Part shown: in pieces, positions 8,387 through 17,857 of the stretch
Position numbering within the stretch: the stretch's first letter is position 1
Layout of the letters: each line of letters begins with the position of its first letter
NCBI RefSeq assembly: GCF_020421205.1
Contig: NZ_JAIZZH010000007.1
Location: 1 to 64,000, forward strand
Length of the DNA stretch: 64,000 nt
Direction of reading: 5' to 3'
Source of the DNA: Hymenobacter pini
GTDB taxonomy: Bacteria > Bacteroidota > Bacteroidia > Cytophagales > Hymenobacteraceae
Notes under the pieces: generated by a model
Databases searched by the model: none
The model's input: the letters and a program-made list of their open reading frames with translations, nothing else
Told to the model about the DNA's origin: nothing
Made by a program: the position numbers and the translations under genes

Positions 8387-9577
8387 TTACTGGCCAACGG
8401 GAAACTTGAAGATGGTATATGGCTGGTCCTGCTTGCCCAGACCTTTGTTCCAGGTAGGCGTTTTGTGAATGGCGGAAGTTGTCACGTACAGCATCTTACC
8501 GTCGCCGGAAAAAGCGAATGTATCGGGCCATTCCAGGCGCTCGTCCTGCACCACCAGCTCAATCTTGCCAGCGGGCGTGCGGCGCTTGATGGAGTGGTCC
8601 TCAAAGGTGGTCATGTATAGGTTATTCTGGGCATCGATTTCCATACCGTCGCAGGCGGGCACTTTGCCCAGGTCTTCGATCTGCTGAGCCAGCTGCGCGT
8701 CTGACAGCGCCGGGTTGCGTAGCGCTTCGGTCTTGATGCGGTACAGGTTGTAGCTGGTCAGGGGCTTCCAGTAGAGATACTGCATATCCTGGCTTAGGGC
8801 AATACCGTCGGCGTTGAAACGGGCCTTGTTGCCGCTGGGGTCAATCAGCTCTTTGCCGTCGGCCTTGATGTTGAGGGTGGTATCGGCCAGCATCGAGGGG
8901 TGCTGGTTCAAGAGCTTGCGCGCCTTGCCCGACTTTAAATCTACCACTACTAGGCTACCCACGCCCGACTCGGTGATGTAGGCGTACTGGTTTTGAGTAT
9001 CGATGCGCACATCATTGAGGTAAGACTTACGCGGGGCCACGCTTTCCGGGAAGCTGATATTCTGGACCACCTTATTGGTCTTGGGGTCAATCTTGACCAG
9101 TTTGGGGCCACCGGGCACGGTAGCTTTCAGACCGGGCGAGGCCGGGTCGAGTACCCATAGCATGCCGGTTTTATCGGCATACACGCTTTGCGGGCAAATC
9201 CAGTGCTTCTGGGGCTCATTGCGCACGGTTTCGTTCCAGATGCACCAGTTGGCATCGGGGTACCCTTTCACCGAGCCATCCGGTAATACTTCGGCCACTG
9301 GGTTTACAGGGTTATCATCCCAACGCGGAAAGTCGGCGAAGACCCGGCCATCGGGCAGTACGGCCACACCCACCATCTGGGGCTCCCGAAACTGGGCAAC
9401 TACCTGCAACGGAGAATTAGCCGCTGCCTTCGGAGCCGCCGTAGCGGACGTATCAGCAGCAGCCGTGGGCGCAGAATTACTTCCTGATTCAGTAGGTGAC
9501 GAACAGGCAACAACGGCTACGCCTAATACTCCCAGGGCTTGACAGCCGAGGAGTTGGCGGGAGGAAAAACCTAACAT
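8387..9577 (-). CDS. Yellow/major-royal-jelly-family lipoprotein
   Basis: A 396-residue secreted beta-propeller protein. The N-terminus is hydrophobic and followed by a lipobox-like VVACSS, so lipid attachment at that cysteine is likely. A Ser/Ala/Thr-rich spacer leads into a propeller with repeated blades. Segments typical of the MRJP/yellow family include SYLNDVRID, AYITESGVGSLVVVDL, ADGIALSQDMQYLYWKPL and MEIDAQNNLYMT. Bacterial members are also grouped with SMP-30/gluconolactonase-like proteins, and the substrate is unknown. The gene stands alone, with its own terminator. Confidence 0.8.
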   Translation of the reverse strand: MLGFSSRQLLGCQALGVLGVAVVACSSPTESGSNSAPTAAADTSATAAPKAAANSPLQVVAQFREPQMVGVAVLPDGRVFADFPRWDDNPVNPVAEVLPDGSVKGYPDANWCIWNETVRNEPQKHWICPQSVYADKTGMLWVLDPASPGLKATVPGGPKLVKIDPKTNKVVQNISFPESVAPRKSYLNDVRIDTQNQYAYITESGVGSLVVVDLKSGKARKLLNQHPSMLADTTLNIKADGKELIDPSGNKARFNADGIALSQDMQYLYWKPLTSYNLYRIKTEALRNPALSDAQLAQQIEDLGKVPACDGMEIDAQNNLYMTTFEDHSIKRRTPAGKIELVVQDERLEWPDTFAFSGDGKMLYVTTSAIHKTPTWNKGLGKQDQPYTIFKFPVGQ

Positions 9578-10028
9578 GAGCGAGGGGGTTTGGTTGTCAA
9601 TACGCGCCGAGAGCTATACCACGGCAGAAGCTTGCTACTTCTTTACGCCCGATGCCGCCGCAAGTTCCTGCTCAGCTTATAACCTATGGCTGGCAGCTTG
9701 CGTAAGGCAGGGGCCGTAGCGTAAAAACGCCGCATCCTTTTTTACTAACATTATTAGCAAGCACTGAAAATATTGATTAAAAAATTATTCTTACCTTTGA
9801 CCCCTCCAAAAGGACAATATTTTACAAGTGCAATTAATTATAACATTTGTCTATATTTAAACCACCCTTCATCTTCAATCGACCTGTTTTCGGCGCTTTT
9901 TGCCGCTTACTATACACCCCAAGGGCTTTTTTCAGCTGCTAACGTGGCTAGAGCCTTCCCACTAGCCGAGTCGGGCCGGCCGTCCAATCTCTCCGGACAA
10001 TAAGCGAGAGTCCACGAACCCAATCGTC
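9578..10028. other. 451-base AT-rich intergenic region with a possible promoter
   Basis: Between divergent genes. The middle (about 9740-9870) is clearly richer in A+T than its surroundings. TTG at 9773-9775 and TACCTTTG at 9792-9799 (16-base spacer, a little short) could drive the plus-strand gene at 10029, leaving a leader of about 220 bases. No reading frame or RNA fold was recognised in it. Confidence 0.4.
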
Positions 10029-10550
10029 ATGTCCATTGCGTTATTCTTACTGACTTTTCTCTTCCCTCCCCGCACCATTTCTGTTCCGGCTTTGGCGCTG
10101 CCCTCCACGGTTGCCAGCCTGAGTCCCCGCCCGGTGGCCGTTGCCATACCGGTATTGCCCGTAAAAAAGGCTCCCCAGACGCTGTCGTACCGTGTAACGG
10201 CCACGACCTACTGGCCCGAAGTGGGCCAGACCGATGATAACCCGATGGAAACCGCCGATGGCTCCATCATTCCTACGCGGCACTCCAGCAAAACCCGTTG
10301 GCTGGCCGTTTCCCGCGACATGCTCGACAAGTGGGGAGGTCCCTTCCACTACGGCGACAAAGTGCATGTACGCGGTATTTCAGATGCCCTGGACGGCGTC
10401 TACACCATTCATGATACTATGAACCGCCGCCACCGCCATTGTGTAGATGTGCTGGTGAATGAGCGGGAATGCAAAAAAGGGCTGGAAGGCCGCTGGCCCA
10501 ACATCCGGATCAGCAAGGTTGCTCCCGAGCCTGCTTGGGAAGCCAGCTAA
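10029..10550 (+). CDS. Secreted 3D/RlpA-like double-psi beta-barrel protein
   Basis: A 173-residue protein with an N-terminal signal or anchor segment and a C-terminal beta-barrel of the 3D type. The segments VTATTYWP, the asparagine/proline/threonine-rich AD loop, WLAVSRDML, GPFHYGDKVHV, LDGVYTIHDTMN and HCVDVLV match the usual order in YuiC/MltA-C-like barrels, which often cleave or bind cell-wall glycan. The Asp residues expected in the active cleft (HDTMN, CVDV) are present. It has no linked partner; the function in wall turnover is inference. Confidence 0.7.
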   Translation: MSIALFLLTFLFPPRTISVPALALPSTVASLSPRPVAVAIPVLPVKKAPQTLSYRVTATTYWPEVGQTDDNPMETADGSIIPTRHSSKTRWLAVSRDMLDKWGGPFHYGDKVHVRGISDALDGVYTIHDTMNRRHRHCVDVLVNERECKKGLEGRWPNIRISKVAPEPAWEAS

Positions 10551-10590
10551 CTTACTGACTCCCACCTATTACCCTGCTTTTTCTGTTATC

Positions 10591-11604
10591 CTAGGCTTCC
10601 GGGTACCGTAGCAAGTGCCGGGGCTCTCCATCTGCATCATACAGGAAGGAAAGGGGCTCAGCCGGGTTACTCAGAATATCCGTCAGCGGAATCTGCCACC
10701 GTTTCCACATTTCCAGCAACGACTGCGCGTAGGCACTGTTCTCCCACGGGTTGAAAATGTCGCCGGTTACGTCGTCAATCAAGGTATCCATCACCACCTC
10801 CTGGTCGCCGGGTTTTAGGGCGCGGGGGTAGTAGTCGGGTACTACGTTCAGCAGATACGCTGCATAATACACCCGGGCTTTAAACTCAGCAATCTGCACC
10901 GGGTGCAGCGGCCGGTACGCATCCTGATACACCCGGCGCATGGCCTGCCGGATTATGCCGTTATCTACTAAGCACGCCACCAGCACGGTTTCATCGAGCT
11001 TGATGCTGAAGGCAATGGTGCTCAGGTCGTCATCGTACTCAAACGGAATAGTATCTTTCTCGGGAGCGGCTTCCAGAATAAACAGGGAGCCGGGCGTGAA
11101 ATCTTCGTATTCCATGGGTACCCGCAACGCCTGAAATGGCTGATAAAAGGCCTGAAAACGGCGCAGCAGCTGCGCATTTTCAGCCAGCGGGTACTGCGGC
11201 TTCGCCAACGGGTCCATTTCCGTGAGTAGCTCCGTGACTAATACGCCGTAAAACATCTTACCCAGCCACAAAAACAGCGTCTGCTCATCCAGTTGCCGGA
11301 AGCCCTGCAGCCCTTCGCGGGATGCCAGCTCAACGCGGGCCTCCAGGGGCTCTACGTGCTGAGTCCGGCAGCGCGGGCAGCAGGCAATGCGCAGGTGCTG
11401 ATACTGCACAATACTCATATCCAGCAACTTAATTTGCCGCTCCTGCAAATTATAGCGCATCATCAGCCACTCGGCAAACACGGGCACGGTATCCTGCGGA
11501 GGGCTGGTAGGCGTACCACACAGGAAACACTGATGCATGCTGAAGCGCATCCCTTCAAACGGATCGTACAGTGTGAGGTCGGCGAGCGGCTGGTATTCGG
11601 ACAT
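10591..11604 (-). CDS. Conserved protein of unknown function with a zinc-ribbon-like N-terminus
   Basis: A 337-residue soluble protein that I cannot place. Two cysteine pairs, CFLCGTP near residue 27 and CCPRCRT near residue 76, could form a zinc knuckle. The rest is mainly helical with aromatic-rich stretches (FLWLGKMFYGVLVTELL; RVYYAAYLLNVVPDYY). There is no signal peptide or membrane helix. It converges on the 3D-barrel gene with 40 bases between and appears to be a single-gene unit. Confidence 0.6.
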   Translation of the reverse strand: MSEYQPLADLTLYDPFEGMRFSMHQCFLCGTPTSPPQDTVPVFAEWLMMRYNLQERQIKLLDMSIVQYQHLRIACCPRCRTQHVEPLEARVELASREGLQGFRQLDEQTLFLWLGKMFYGVLVTELLTEMDPLAKPQYPLAENAQLLRRFQAFYQPFQALRVPMEYEDFTPGSLFILEAAPEKDTIPFEYDDDLSTIAFSIKLDETVLVACLVDNGIIRQAMRRVYQDAYRPLHPVQIAEFKARVYYAAYLLNVVPDYYPRALKPGDQEVVMDTLIDDVTGDIFNPWENSAYAQSLLEMWKRWQIPLTDILSNPAEPLSFLYDADGEPRHLLRYPEA

Positions 11605-11706
11605 AGCTGAGAAAATCAGAAGCGCAAAAGTACGGCGGCCGGTAGTGCGGCCGATGCGGGAAAGAGAAGAATACTACCCTGCCTGCCAATTGTTTGCCCG
11701 AAGCAC

Positions 11707-11745
11707 AAAAGCCCTGACTACGTAGCGTAGCCAGGGCTTTTTATG
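11707..11745 (-). terminator. Bidirectional terminator
   Basis: aaaagccctgactacg (11707-11722) pairs with 11726-11741 with one mismatch around a 3-base loop, with A and T runs on the two sides. It is downstream of the minus-strand gene at 11764. Confidence 0.85.
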
Positions 11746-11763
11746 TAGCTGGTACCGCGCCGG

Positions 11764-12165
11764 TTAGCGCGACAGGGTGGAGCCTAGCTTGATGAGTAGC
11801 TTGCCGAGCTGGGCCAGCGGGCCGCTGTAGTCATCAGACGTTTCCTCGGCTACTTTAGAGGTTTCGGCCCCCAGAGTAGCCAGCGTTTCGGCCAGGTCGT
11901 GAGCTTGGGTGTCGGAGGCTGAGAGTTGGGCACGCAGGGTGTTGAGCTCCTGGATGATTTTGGCCAGCCCCGGCCGCTCAGAAGCCCGCAGAACTTCCGT
12001 CCAGCGGTCAATTTCCGTTAAACCCTGCGGGCCCGATTTGTCGGGGGCCCCGGCGTTGAGCAGGTTCAGGGTATCATCGAGCAGGGCCGAATTTTGTTGA
12101 TCGGTTACGTCGAGCGGAATGGTGGGCGTGGGCGTCGACTGCGGGGTGGAGGCAATGGAATCCAT
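11764..12165 (-). CDS. Small helical protein of unknown function
   Basis: A 133-residue protein starting MDSIAST. The N-terminal 25 residues are rich in Ser, Thr and Pro. The remainder is predicted amphipathic helix with coiled-coil-like heptads (IIQELNTLRAQLSASDTQAH; LAETLATLGAETSKVAEE). No catalytic motif is present. It is divergent from the NERD/WG gene with 152 bases between the starts, so the two may be co-regulated. Confidence 0.55.
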   Translation of the reverse strand: MDSIASTPQSTPTPTIPLDVTDQQNSALLDDTLNLLNAGAPDKSGPQGLTEIDRWTEVLRASERPGLAKIIQELNTLRAQLSASDTQAHDLAETLATLGAETSKVAEETSDDYSGPLAQLGKLLIKLGSTLSR

Positions 12166-12317
12166 AAGTATGAGCGGCAAAAGGAGTTACTGGATAAGTA
12201 TAAACGGCTATACTTGTCCAGTCCCGGAAAAGTTGGCATATCCTGTGCCCGTACCGCCCGTACAACCCCCGATATTTCCGCTTGGAAGCTGCCCGACGCA
12301 GTTTCCGCCGCTTGCTT

Positions 12318-14294
12318 ATGCTGCACACCTATCTGTTTGCCCCCTTTTCTTCTCCACCCCGCGGTCAGCAATTTGAAGCCATAGCGGCGGCGCTACGGGC
12401 CGAAACCAACGCTCCCGCTACGTTGCTGCTGGGCAACCTAGCCCTAGCGCAGACCGGCCAGCTGGATGCTGTGGTGCTACGGCCGCGCAGCATTACTATT
12501 CTGCAGCTGCTACCCGCCAATGGCCAGCTAACCGCCCCCGATTTGCGCACGGGGCCTTGGTACCTGGATGGTACGCCCCTGGAGCTACCCGACGACCACC
12601 ACACGCCCTTCACGCGGTTTGAGGAACAGCGGGTGGCACTGGCCGATTGGCTGGAGCAGTATCTGGCACCGGAGGCGGCTAACCTGCAGTTCATCAGCGG
12701 GCTGGTGGTATTTGGCGGCTCGGTGCGGTTTGGGGCGGAAATTGAAGCACACATGGCGGCCATCCCAGCCGCCTCCCAGTTTCATCTGCTGCCCGAGCCG
12801 GCCCAGTTTACCCGCCGCCTGGCCCGGCTGGCTACCCCGGAAATTGATCTAACAGAACCGGAGTTGGAGCAACTACTTGCCGAACTGGAGCAACCCAACC
12901 AAGCCGCACCCCCGACCGGCCCCGCAAGCACCAGCGACCTACTGCGCCAGAAAGCCGGGCAGTTGTGGCGGTGGCTGGGAGCAGAGGATATGGACCAGCT
13001 GGACCGGACTTCTACCGGTTACGATCTTGACCTGAATGCCCGCAGTCAGGAAAAACAGGACCTGGAGAAGCTACGCAGCCAGTTGCAGCAGGATTTGCAG
13101 CAGCAGCTGAGCGCCCTCACCGCCAGGGAAGCCGAGCGGGAGCAGCGCATTGCCGAGCTGCAGCGCCAACTGCAGGCTGCCCCCGTAGCCCCCGAAGCCC
13201 CCGACCTGCAAGCCCAGCTGGCCGCCGAAAAACGCGAGAAGGCGGCCTTGGAAGCATCCATGGGTACGTACCGCCAAGAGCTGGCTACCCGTAACGCCGA
13301 GCTGGGCCGCAAGATTCAGCAGCTGGAAGACCTGATCAGCCGACTGTCGACAGCACCGGTGCCGGCAGCGGCACCGCCAGCTGAGCCTGCTCCGGCCGAG
13401 CCAGCAGCGCCGCTGCAAGCCGCCGCACAGCGCCCCTCTCCCCCACCTCCGGTGGCCTCCCAACCAGCCGCCCCAACCGCACGGGCCCAGTGGGGACGAC
13501 CAACCAGCGCAGTAAGCGGTATAGCCGGCTGGGGCCGTAAATGGCCTTTAGTGTGGCGCCGCCTCAAGCAATACGGCACAGCCACGCTCGGGGCTCTACC
13601 CTCAACCCAGGCCCAATGGCTGAAGCCAAGTTTGCTGGCCGGGACCGGAGTAGTGCTGCTCGGGGGTATTCTGCTGCGCTGCAACCGCACCGATACCCCA
13701 ACCACTTTCACCCAACAAGGCCAAGTTGGACTGCTGGCCACCGATGGCGACACCCTACTGCCGGCTCGGTACGCGGCCATTGGGACGTTTGATGAGGACC
13801 GGGCAGTGGTAGAACAGGGCGGAGTATTTGGGTTCATTCAGCCGGATGGTACTGAGGCTGTAGCCCCCGCCTATGATGCCCTGTACCCGTACGCTGATGG
13901 ATATGCCCGCGCCCGTGTGGGAGGGTTGTACACGTTTCTGACCAAAGATGGCCAGGAGTTCAGCACGTACTATTACGCCGCGCGGGACTTTGCCGAGGGC
14001 CGCGCCGCCGTACTCGACCACCGAGGCTGGCACTACATCAGCGGCCCCGATGAGCCGACTGACCCGGTCATTTTCCAGGAGGCGTACTCGTTTAACCAAG
14101 AACTGGCCCGCGTAAAAACTGGAGGCCGCTTCACCTTCATCAGCCCCGCGTACCTAGCCGATACCACCGAGGGCACGGCCCCGTTTGGCCGGTATACCAA
14201 CGCCACCGATTTTGATGCTCAAGGCCGGGCCCGGGTAACACAGAACGGCCGCACCTACTGGCTTAACCGCCAAGGCGAGGAAGTGCAGCAGTAA
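12318..14294 (+). CDS. NERD-like, coiled-coil, membrane-anchored WG-repeat protein
   Basis: A 658-residue multidomain protein. Residues 1-170 resemble a nuclease-related NERD domain (GNLALAQTGQLDAVVL, then GPWYLDGTPL and EEQRVALADWLEQ), but the usual catalytic E-x-K is replaced by LQLLP, so it is probably not an active nuclease. A long coiled coil follows at about 240-345 (repeated LQQDLQQQLS / AELQRQLQ), then a Pro/Ala-rich linker, one membrane helix (LLAGTGVVLLGGILL) and a C-terminal set of WG-type repeats (GVFGFIQPDGTEAVAPAYD, GLYTFLTKDGQEF). An earlier in-frame TTG exists, but the ATG at 12318 fits the domain start better. Confidence 0.7.
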   Translation: MLHTYLFAPFSSPPRGQQFEAIAAALRAETNAPATLLLGNLALAQTGQLDAVVLRPRSITILQLLPANGQLTAPDLRTGPWYLDGTPLELPDDHHTPFTRFEEQRVALADWLEQYLAPEAANLQFISGLVVFGGSVRFGAEIEAHMAAIPAASQFHLLPEPAQFTRRLARLATPEIDLTEPELEQLLAELEQPNQAAPPTGPASTSDLLRQKAGQLWRWLGAEDMDQLDRTSTGYDLDLNARSQEKQDLEKLRSQLQQDLQQQLSALTAREAEREQRIAELQRQLQAAPVAPEAPDLQAQLAAEKREKAALEASMGTYRQELATRNAELGRKIQQLEDLISRLSTAPVPAAAPPAEPAPAEPAAPLQAAAQRPSPPPPVASQPAAPTARAQWGRPTSAVSGIAGWGRKWPLVWRRLKQYGTATLGALPSTQAQWLKPSLLAGTGVVLLGGILLRCNRTDTPTTFTQQGQVGLLATDGDTLLPARYAAIGTFDEDRAVVEQGGVFGFIQPDGTEAVAPAYDALYPYADGYARARVGGLYTFLTKDGQEFSTYYYAARDFAEGRAAVLDHRGWHYISGPDEPTDPVIFQEAYSFNQELARVKTGGRFTFISPAYLADTTEGTAPFGRYTNATDFDAQGRARVTQNGRTYWLNRQGEEVQQ

Positions 14295-14308
14295 GTGCGC
14301 GCCAGTGG

Positions 14309-14728
14309 TTAGCGGCCGTGCTTGCGGCCCTTGTGCTTACCGTGCCCTTTCCCATGACCCTTTGCCCAGCCCGGGGGTCCGGGCCACCGCATCAGCAGCA
14401 CTTGCCCCCGTGGCGCTCCATTCGGGCTGGCCAATTGCAGGCGGCCATTAGTACCGCGCCCCACGGAAGCCAACTCGCCCAGCAGCGTGCATCCTTCGCC
14501 GTCGGGCAGCTCGGTGCGGCTACCATCGCGCTGCACCACAAACCCGTCGCGGGTAATCAGTCGGCCGTTAGGCAGCTGCACATCGTGGGGCATGGGGCGG
14601 ATTTCGCCGTTGCGAATCAGGTACATGGTACCGTCGCGGCGCTGGAAGCCATCATTGGCCTGGGCCCAGCCCAGCAAGGGCATAACCAGGAGTAATACAG
14701 TGCAGGTGAAGCGCAGAAGCGGGAGCAT
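14309..14728 (-). CDS. Secreted DUF6799-type protein with a basic His/Lys/Gly tail
   Basis: A 139-residue exported protein with a signal peptide ending LLGWAQ. The middle contains two short repeats of the type DGTMYLIRNGEIRPM and NGRLITRDGFVVQRDGS, typical of DUF6799 proteins abundant in Hymenobacter. The last about 20 residues are a very basic Gly/His/Lys run (GHGKGHGKHKGRKHGR) that might bind metal or polyanion. It is convergent with the WG gene, 14 bases apart. The function is unknown. Confidence 0.65.
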   Translation of the reverse strand: MLPLLRFTCTVLLLVMPLLGWAQANDGFQRRDGTMYLIRNGEIRPMPHDVQLPNGRLITRDGFVVQRDGSRTELPDGEGCTLLGELASVGRGTNGRLQLASPNGAPRGQVLLMRWPGPPGWAKGHGKGHGKHKGRKHGR

Positions 14729-14921
14729 ACTTATCAATTAAAATGGCTACTGGAGCGCCGGCTAGCATACGGGCGCTTAGCGCGCAGGTTAGCTACCAAA
14801 TCCAAAGCCAAAATTCTGTAAATCTGGGTGGGTTACTTTCCGGGTCTACTGCTCATTAAGTCCTGAACCACTTGCTAGCGTGGCCCTTTATCCCCTTTAT
14901 CCCTTACCCAGTTTCTTCGTC

Positions 14922-15281
14922 ATGAAAACCATCTTCAAATCCCTGTTTGTTGCTTCGGCCATTGCATTTGCTGCTACCTCCTGCACGGAGAAAGGCAAGG
15001 AGGATGCCAACGCCGCTGCTGCTCAAACCGAAGCTGCCGCTGAAAACGCCGGTGACGCCGCCGCTGCTGAAGCCAACAATGCCGCTGCCGCCACCGACGA
15101 TGCCGTGGAAAGCGCCGGTCAGAAAATGGACGCCGCCGGCGAAAAAGCCGCTGCCAAAACCGAAGCAGCCGCCGATAAGGCTGCTGCCGAAACCAAAGAA
15201 GCCGCTGCCAAAACCGAAGCTGCTGCCGACAAAGCTGCCGGCGACGCCAAAGCTGAAATCAACGCTGCCCAGAAGCGCTAA
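14922..15281 (+). CDS. Ala/Lys/Glu-rich lipoprotein with LEA-like 11-residue repeats
   Basis: A 119-residue lipoprotein; MKTIFKSL starts a signal peptide with a lipobox ending at Cys (ATSC). The mature part is nearly all Ala, Lys, Glu, Asp and Thr, with the unit AAAKTEAAADK repeated almost exactly about 22 residues apart and related units between. This is the pattern of LEA-like or apolipoprotein-like amphipathic helices, often linked to desiccation or envelope stress. The start at 14922 (not the upstream in-frame ATG at 14880) gives the complete signal peptide. A perfect terminator follows. Confidence 0.75.
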   Translation: MKTIFKSLFVASAIAFAATSCTEKGKEDANAAAAQTEAAAENAGDAAAAEANNAAAATDDAVESAGQKMDAAGEKAAAKTEAAADKAAAETKEAAAKTEAAADKAAGDAKAEINAAQKR

Positions 15282-15304
15282 GCGTTTTTCAGAAATCAAC
15301 TGAC

Positions 15305-15345
15305 AAAAATGCCCTCATCCATACCGGATGAGGGCATTTTTTTTG
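15305..15345 (+). terminator. Perfect rho-independent terminator
   Basis: aaaaatgccctcatcc (15305-15320) and 15326-15341 are exact reverse complements around atacc, followed by T. Confidence 0.92.
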
Positions 15346-15369
15346 CGGCTCAATCAGCAATAGAAAGCA

Positions 15370-16905
15370 TCAGGCAACGGGGGCTGTTTCCACTACGCCT
15401 GCCAATTCTAGCAATACCTGATAGTAGGGCCGGCGCTGAATACGGGCCCGCAGCCAGCTGAAAAAGCTCAGGGCCTGCAAATCTTCCTGTTCCAGGGCGA
15501 CAAACGCCGGTAGATTATTGGCCCGTTCGGCAAACTCAGCGCGGCTAACGGCATCGGGGTCCTCAATAATATCGCGCACCAGCTGCAGGTAGCCCAGTAC
15601 CGCCGCATAGCCGCCGCCCGTGGGCCCGAACCGTTCCTTAATAAGCCGCTCAATGGCGCGCAGGCGGTTAAGGGCCAAATCGGAGTTGCCGAGTTCCAGC
15701 TGAATCAGCATTTCGCCCATGTTGCGGTTGAGCACCCACTCCACCCCCATTTCCTGCTCGCACCAGTGGTCGGTGCGGCCGATGGCCAGCAGGGCTTGGT
15801 TGGCCCGTTGAAATTGCCCTTCGGCAAAGTAGTGGAAGCCCAGCCCCAGGCGGGCCGTCAGCTGCTCGCGTGGTGGCAGCGTGGTTTTGAGAATTTCCTC
15901 CAGCAGCCGGATGCTTTCCGCGTTGCGGCGCAGAAACGCGTAGTTGGCCGCTAGCAGAAACGTGTAGCGGGGCCAGAAAGCAGCGCCGCGTAAACGGGGA
16001 CCTTCCTCCAGCAGCTGCCGCAGCCGCTGCAGATACTCAATCGACTCCTGGAAGCGGCGGGTACGATACAGGGCGTGCGCAATCATGTAGAGCAGGCCCA
16101 GCTGCGCCTCCCGGTGGGCCGGCTGAAACCCGTGCCGCTTTTCCATCAGGTGGTAGCAGCGCATCACGAAGGGCGCAAACGTGAGGTAGTCGCGGCGCAC
16201 GAGCATGGCCGCCCGGGCAATGGACATCAGCCGGTAGAGTAGGGCCGGCCGGCGGGCAAAGGCTTCCTGTAAGTCATATTCGCGCAGCACTTCCTGCAGA
16301 ATCGCATCGAACGACTCGGCGGCGCGGCCTTTCACGCGGGCTTCGCGCAGACGCTGGCGAATGAGGCTGTCGGCAATGTTGGCGCGTTCTTCCTCATCGG
16401 CGGCTTTTTTGTTGAGGTTACGGCGGCGGATAATGTCCAGCAGATCATCGGCGTATTTGCTGGCGACCTGAGCAATTTGCAGGTTATACACCGTGTTCAG
16501 GAGCTCGTATTGCTCGTTTTGCAGGGCCAGCTTCTCAGCTTTGCGCAGCACGTTCCAGGCCAGGCGCCCCACCCCTACCTCAAACAGGTATTGGGCCAGC
16601 GTGAGCAGCCCGCGCACCGAGGAGGCCGCCGTGAGATCTTGCTGGCGCTGGCGCAGCAGCAAAAAATCGGTAAGGTGGCGCATGAGGCGCTTGCGCAGGG
16701 CGTAATACGCCACGGCATTGGGCTCCTCAGGGTAGAGACGTTCCAGCAGCTCCTCGGTGGAATACTCCTTCTGGTGCAGCAGCAGGTCACAGAGGCGCAC
16801 GTCCATCCGGCCCTTCTGCTTGCGCCGCTGCCGCTGAATAAACTGTCGGAACTCCTTACGGTCATCGGCCGAAAACGTGCTCAGGGTAGTTCTTAAATCA
16901 TCCAT
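15370..16905 (-). CDS. Alpha-helical (TPR-like) protein of unknown function
   Basis: A 511-residue soluble protein built of helix-turn-helix repeats resembling tetratricopeptide repeats (SIEYLQRLRQLLEEG; ESIRLLEEILKTTL; LGLGFHYFAEGQFQRANQALLAIG). The N-terminal MDDLRTTLSTFSADDRKEF is characteristic of a set of large Cytophagales proteins seen near-universally as hypotheticals (recollection). No enzymatic motif is visible. The start MDD at 16905 is chosen over upstream in-frame codons because the extra 15 residues look non-coding. Confidence 0.65.
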   Translation of the reverse strand: MDDLRTTLSTFSADDRKEFRQFIQRQRRKQKGRMDVRLCDLLLHQKEYSTEELLERLYPEEPNAVAYYALRKRLMRHLTDFLLLRQRQQDLTAASSVRGLLTLAQYLFEVGVGRLAWNVLRKAEKLALQNEQYELLNTVYNLQIAQVASKYADDLLDIIRRRNLNKKAADEEERANIADSLIRQRLREARVKGRAAESFDAILQEVLREYDLQEAFARRPALLYRLMSIARAAMLVRRDYLTFAPFVMRCYHLMEKRHGFQPAHREAQLGLLYMIAHALYRTRRFQESIEYLQRLRQLLEEGPRLRGAAFWPRYTFLLAANYAFLRRNAESIRLLEEILKTTLPPREQLTARLGLGFHYFAEGQFQRANQALLAIGRTDHWCEQEMGVEWVLNRNMGEMLIQLELGNSDLALNRLRAIERLIKERFGPTGGGYAAVLGYLQLVRDIIEDPDAVSRAEFAERANNLPAFVALEQEDLQALSFFSWLRARIQRRPYYQVLLELAGVVETAPVA

Positions 16906-17107
16906 GGTGGTAACGATAGATTGGCTATATACAGAAGCCCCCGGCCACATCCAACAAGTCTGATTTATTTTTTACAAACAGCTGTTATTCAATTATATAT
17001 TAATCACATATTACTCCCCAATAGTCTGATAAACAACGAAACTAGTTAGGCTTTCGGCGGTGGCCCCGCCACCTTCAGGGTGTATTTCTTCCTTAGCCTT
17101 TACGCCC

Positions 17108-17848
17108 ATGCCCCGACTTCTACTACCCCTGCTTTTACTGCTGTGCTGCCTCTCGGCCCGCGCACAGGATATTCTTACCAAGGCTTCCGGTGAAGAACTT
17201 CAAGTGAAGGTGCTTGAAATTACGCCCACCGAAGTGCGCTACAAGCGCACCGACAATCCGGACGGTCCGCTGATTAGTGTACGCCGCACTGATGTGTTTA
17301 TGATCCGCTACGCCAACGGTACTAAAGAGGTGCTGGGCAACGGGCTCCCCACCGCCGCTCCGACTCCGGCTCCTACTCCCGCTATGGGCCCCCTGGTGCC
17401 TGGCGACGAGCCCCCGGCTTTCGAGGAAATTCATCTGAACGGCCCACGGCTGGGCATTACGGTGCTGGCCAGCGGAGTAGCCGCCAAAGCCGACCGGGAA
17501 TTGAATGTCAATCCTTTTCTGACGCAGTTTGGCTGGCAGTTTGAAACCCGCATTTTCCGGATGCCCAACGGCACCTCGGGCCTGCTGGAAATTGTACCCC
17601 TGATTGGTGGGTTGGAGCAAGGCAAGATTTTGCCCAGCATGAGTGCCCTCATCGGCATCCGGGGGCCGAAGGGCTTCGAGTTTGGGCTGGGGCCGAACGT
17701 ATCACCGGCGGGGGCGCACATTGCCCTGGCTGTGGGCACGTCCTTCCGCAGCAACGGCATCAACTTCCCGGTAAACTTCGCGGTGGTACCCGGCGACGGG
17801 GGTGCCCGATTTAGCCTGCTGTTTGGTTTCAACTCCCGCACCCGCTAA
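17108..17848 (+). CDS. Secreted protein, first of a tandem pair sharing an N-terminal domain
   Basis: A 246-residue exported protein with a signal peptide MPRLLLPLLLLLCCLSARAQ. The first mature 50 residues (GEELQVKVLEITPTEVRYKR ... VFMIRYANGTKEVL) form a small beta domain that is repeated in the next gene. After a Pro/Ala linker, the C-terminal part looks like short beta strands with Gly turns (MPNGTSGLLEIVPLIGGL; LALAVGTSF-like), suggesting a small outer-membrane or periplasmic barrel. It lies 9 bases before the next gene. Function unknown. Confidence 0.6.
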   Translation: MPRLLLPLLLLLCCLSARAQDILTKASGEELQVKVLEITPTEVRYKRTDNPDGPLISVRRTDVFMIRYANGTKEVLGNGLPTAAPTPAPTPAMGPLVPGDEPPAFEEIHLNGPRLGITVLASGVAAKADRELNVNPFLTQFGWQFETRIFRMPNGTSGLLEIVPLIGGLEQGKILPSMSALIGIRGPKGFEFGLGPNVSPAGAHIALAVGTSFRSNGINFPVNFAVVPGDGGARFSLLFGFNSRTR

Positions 17849-17857
17849 GCTCGAAGC

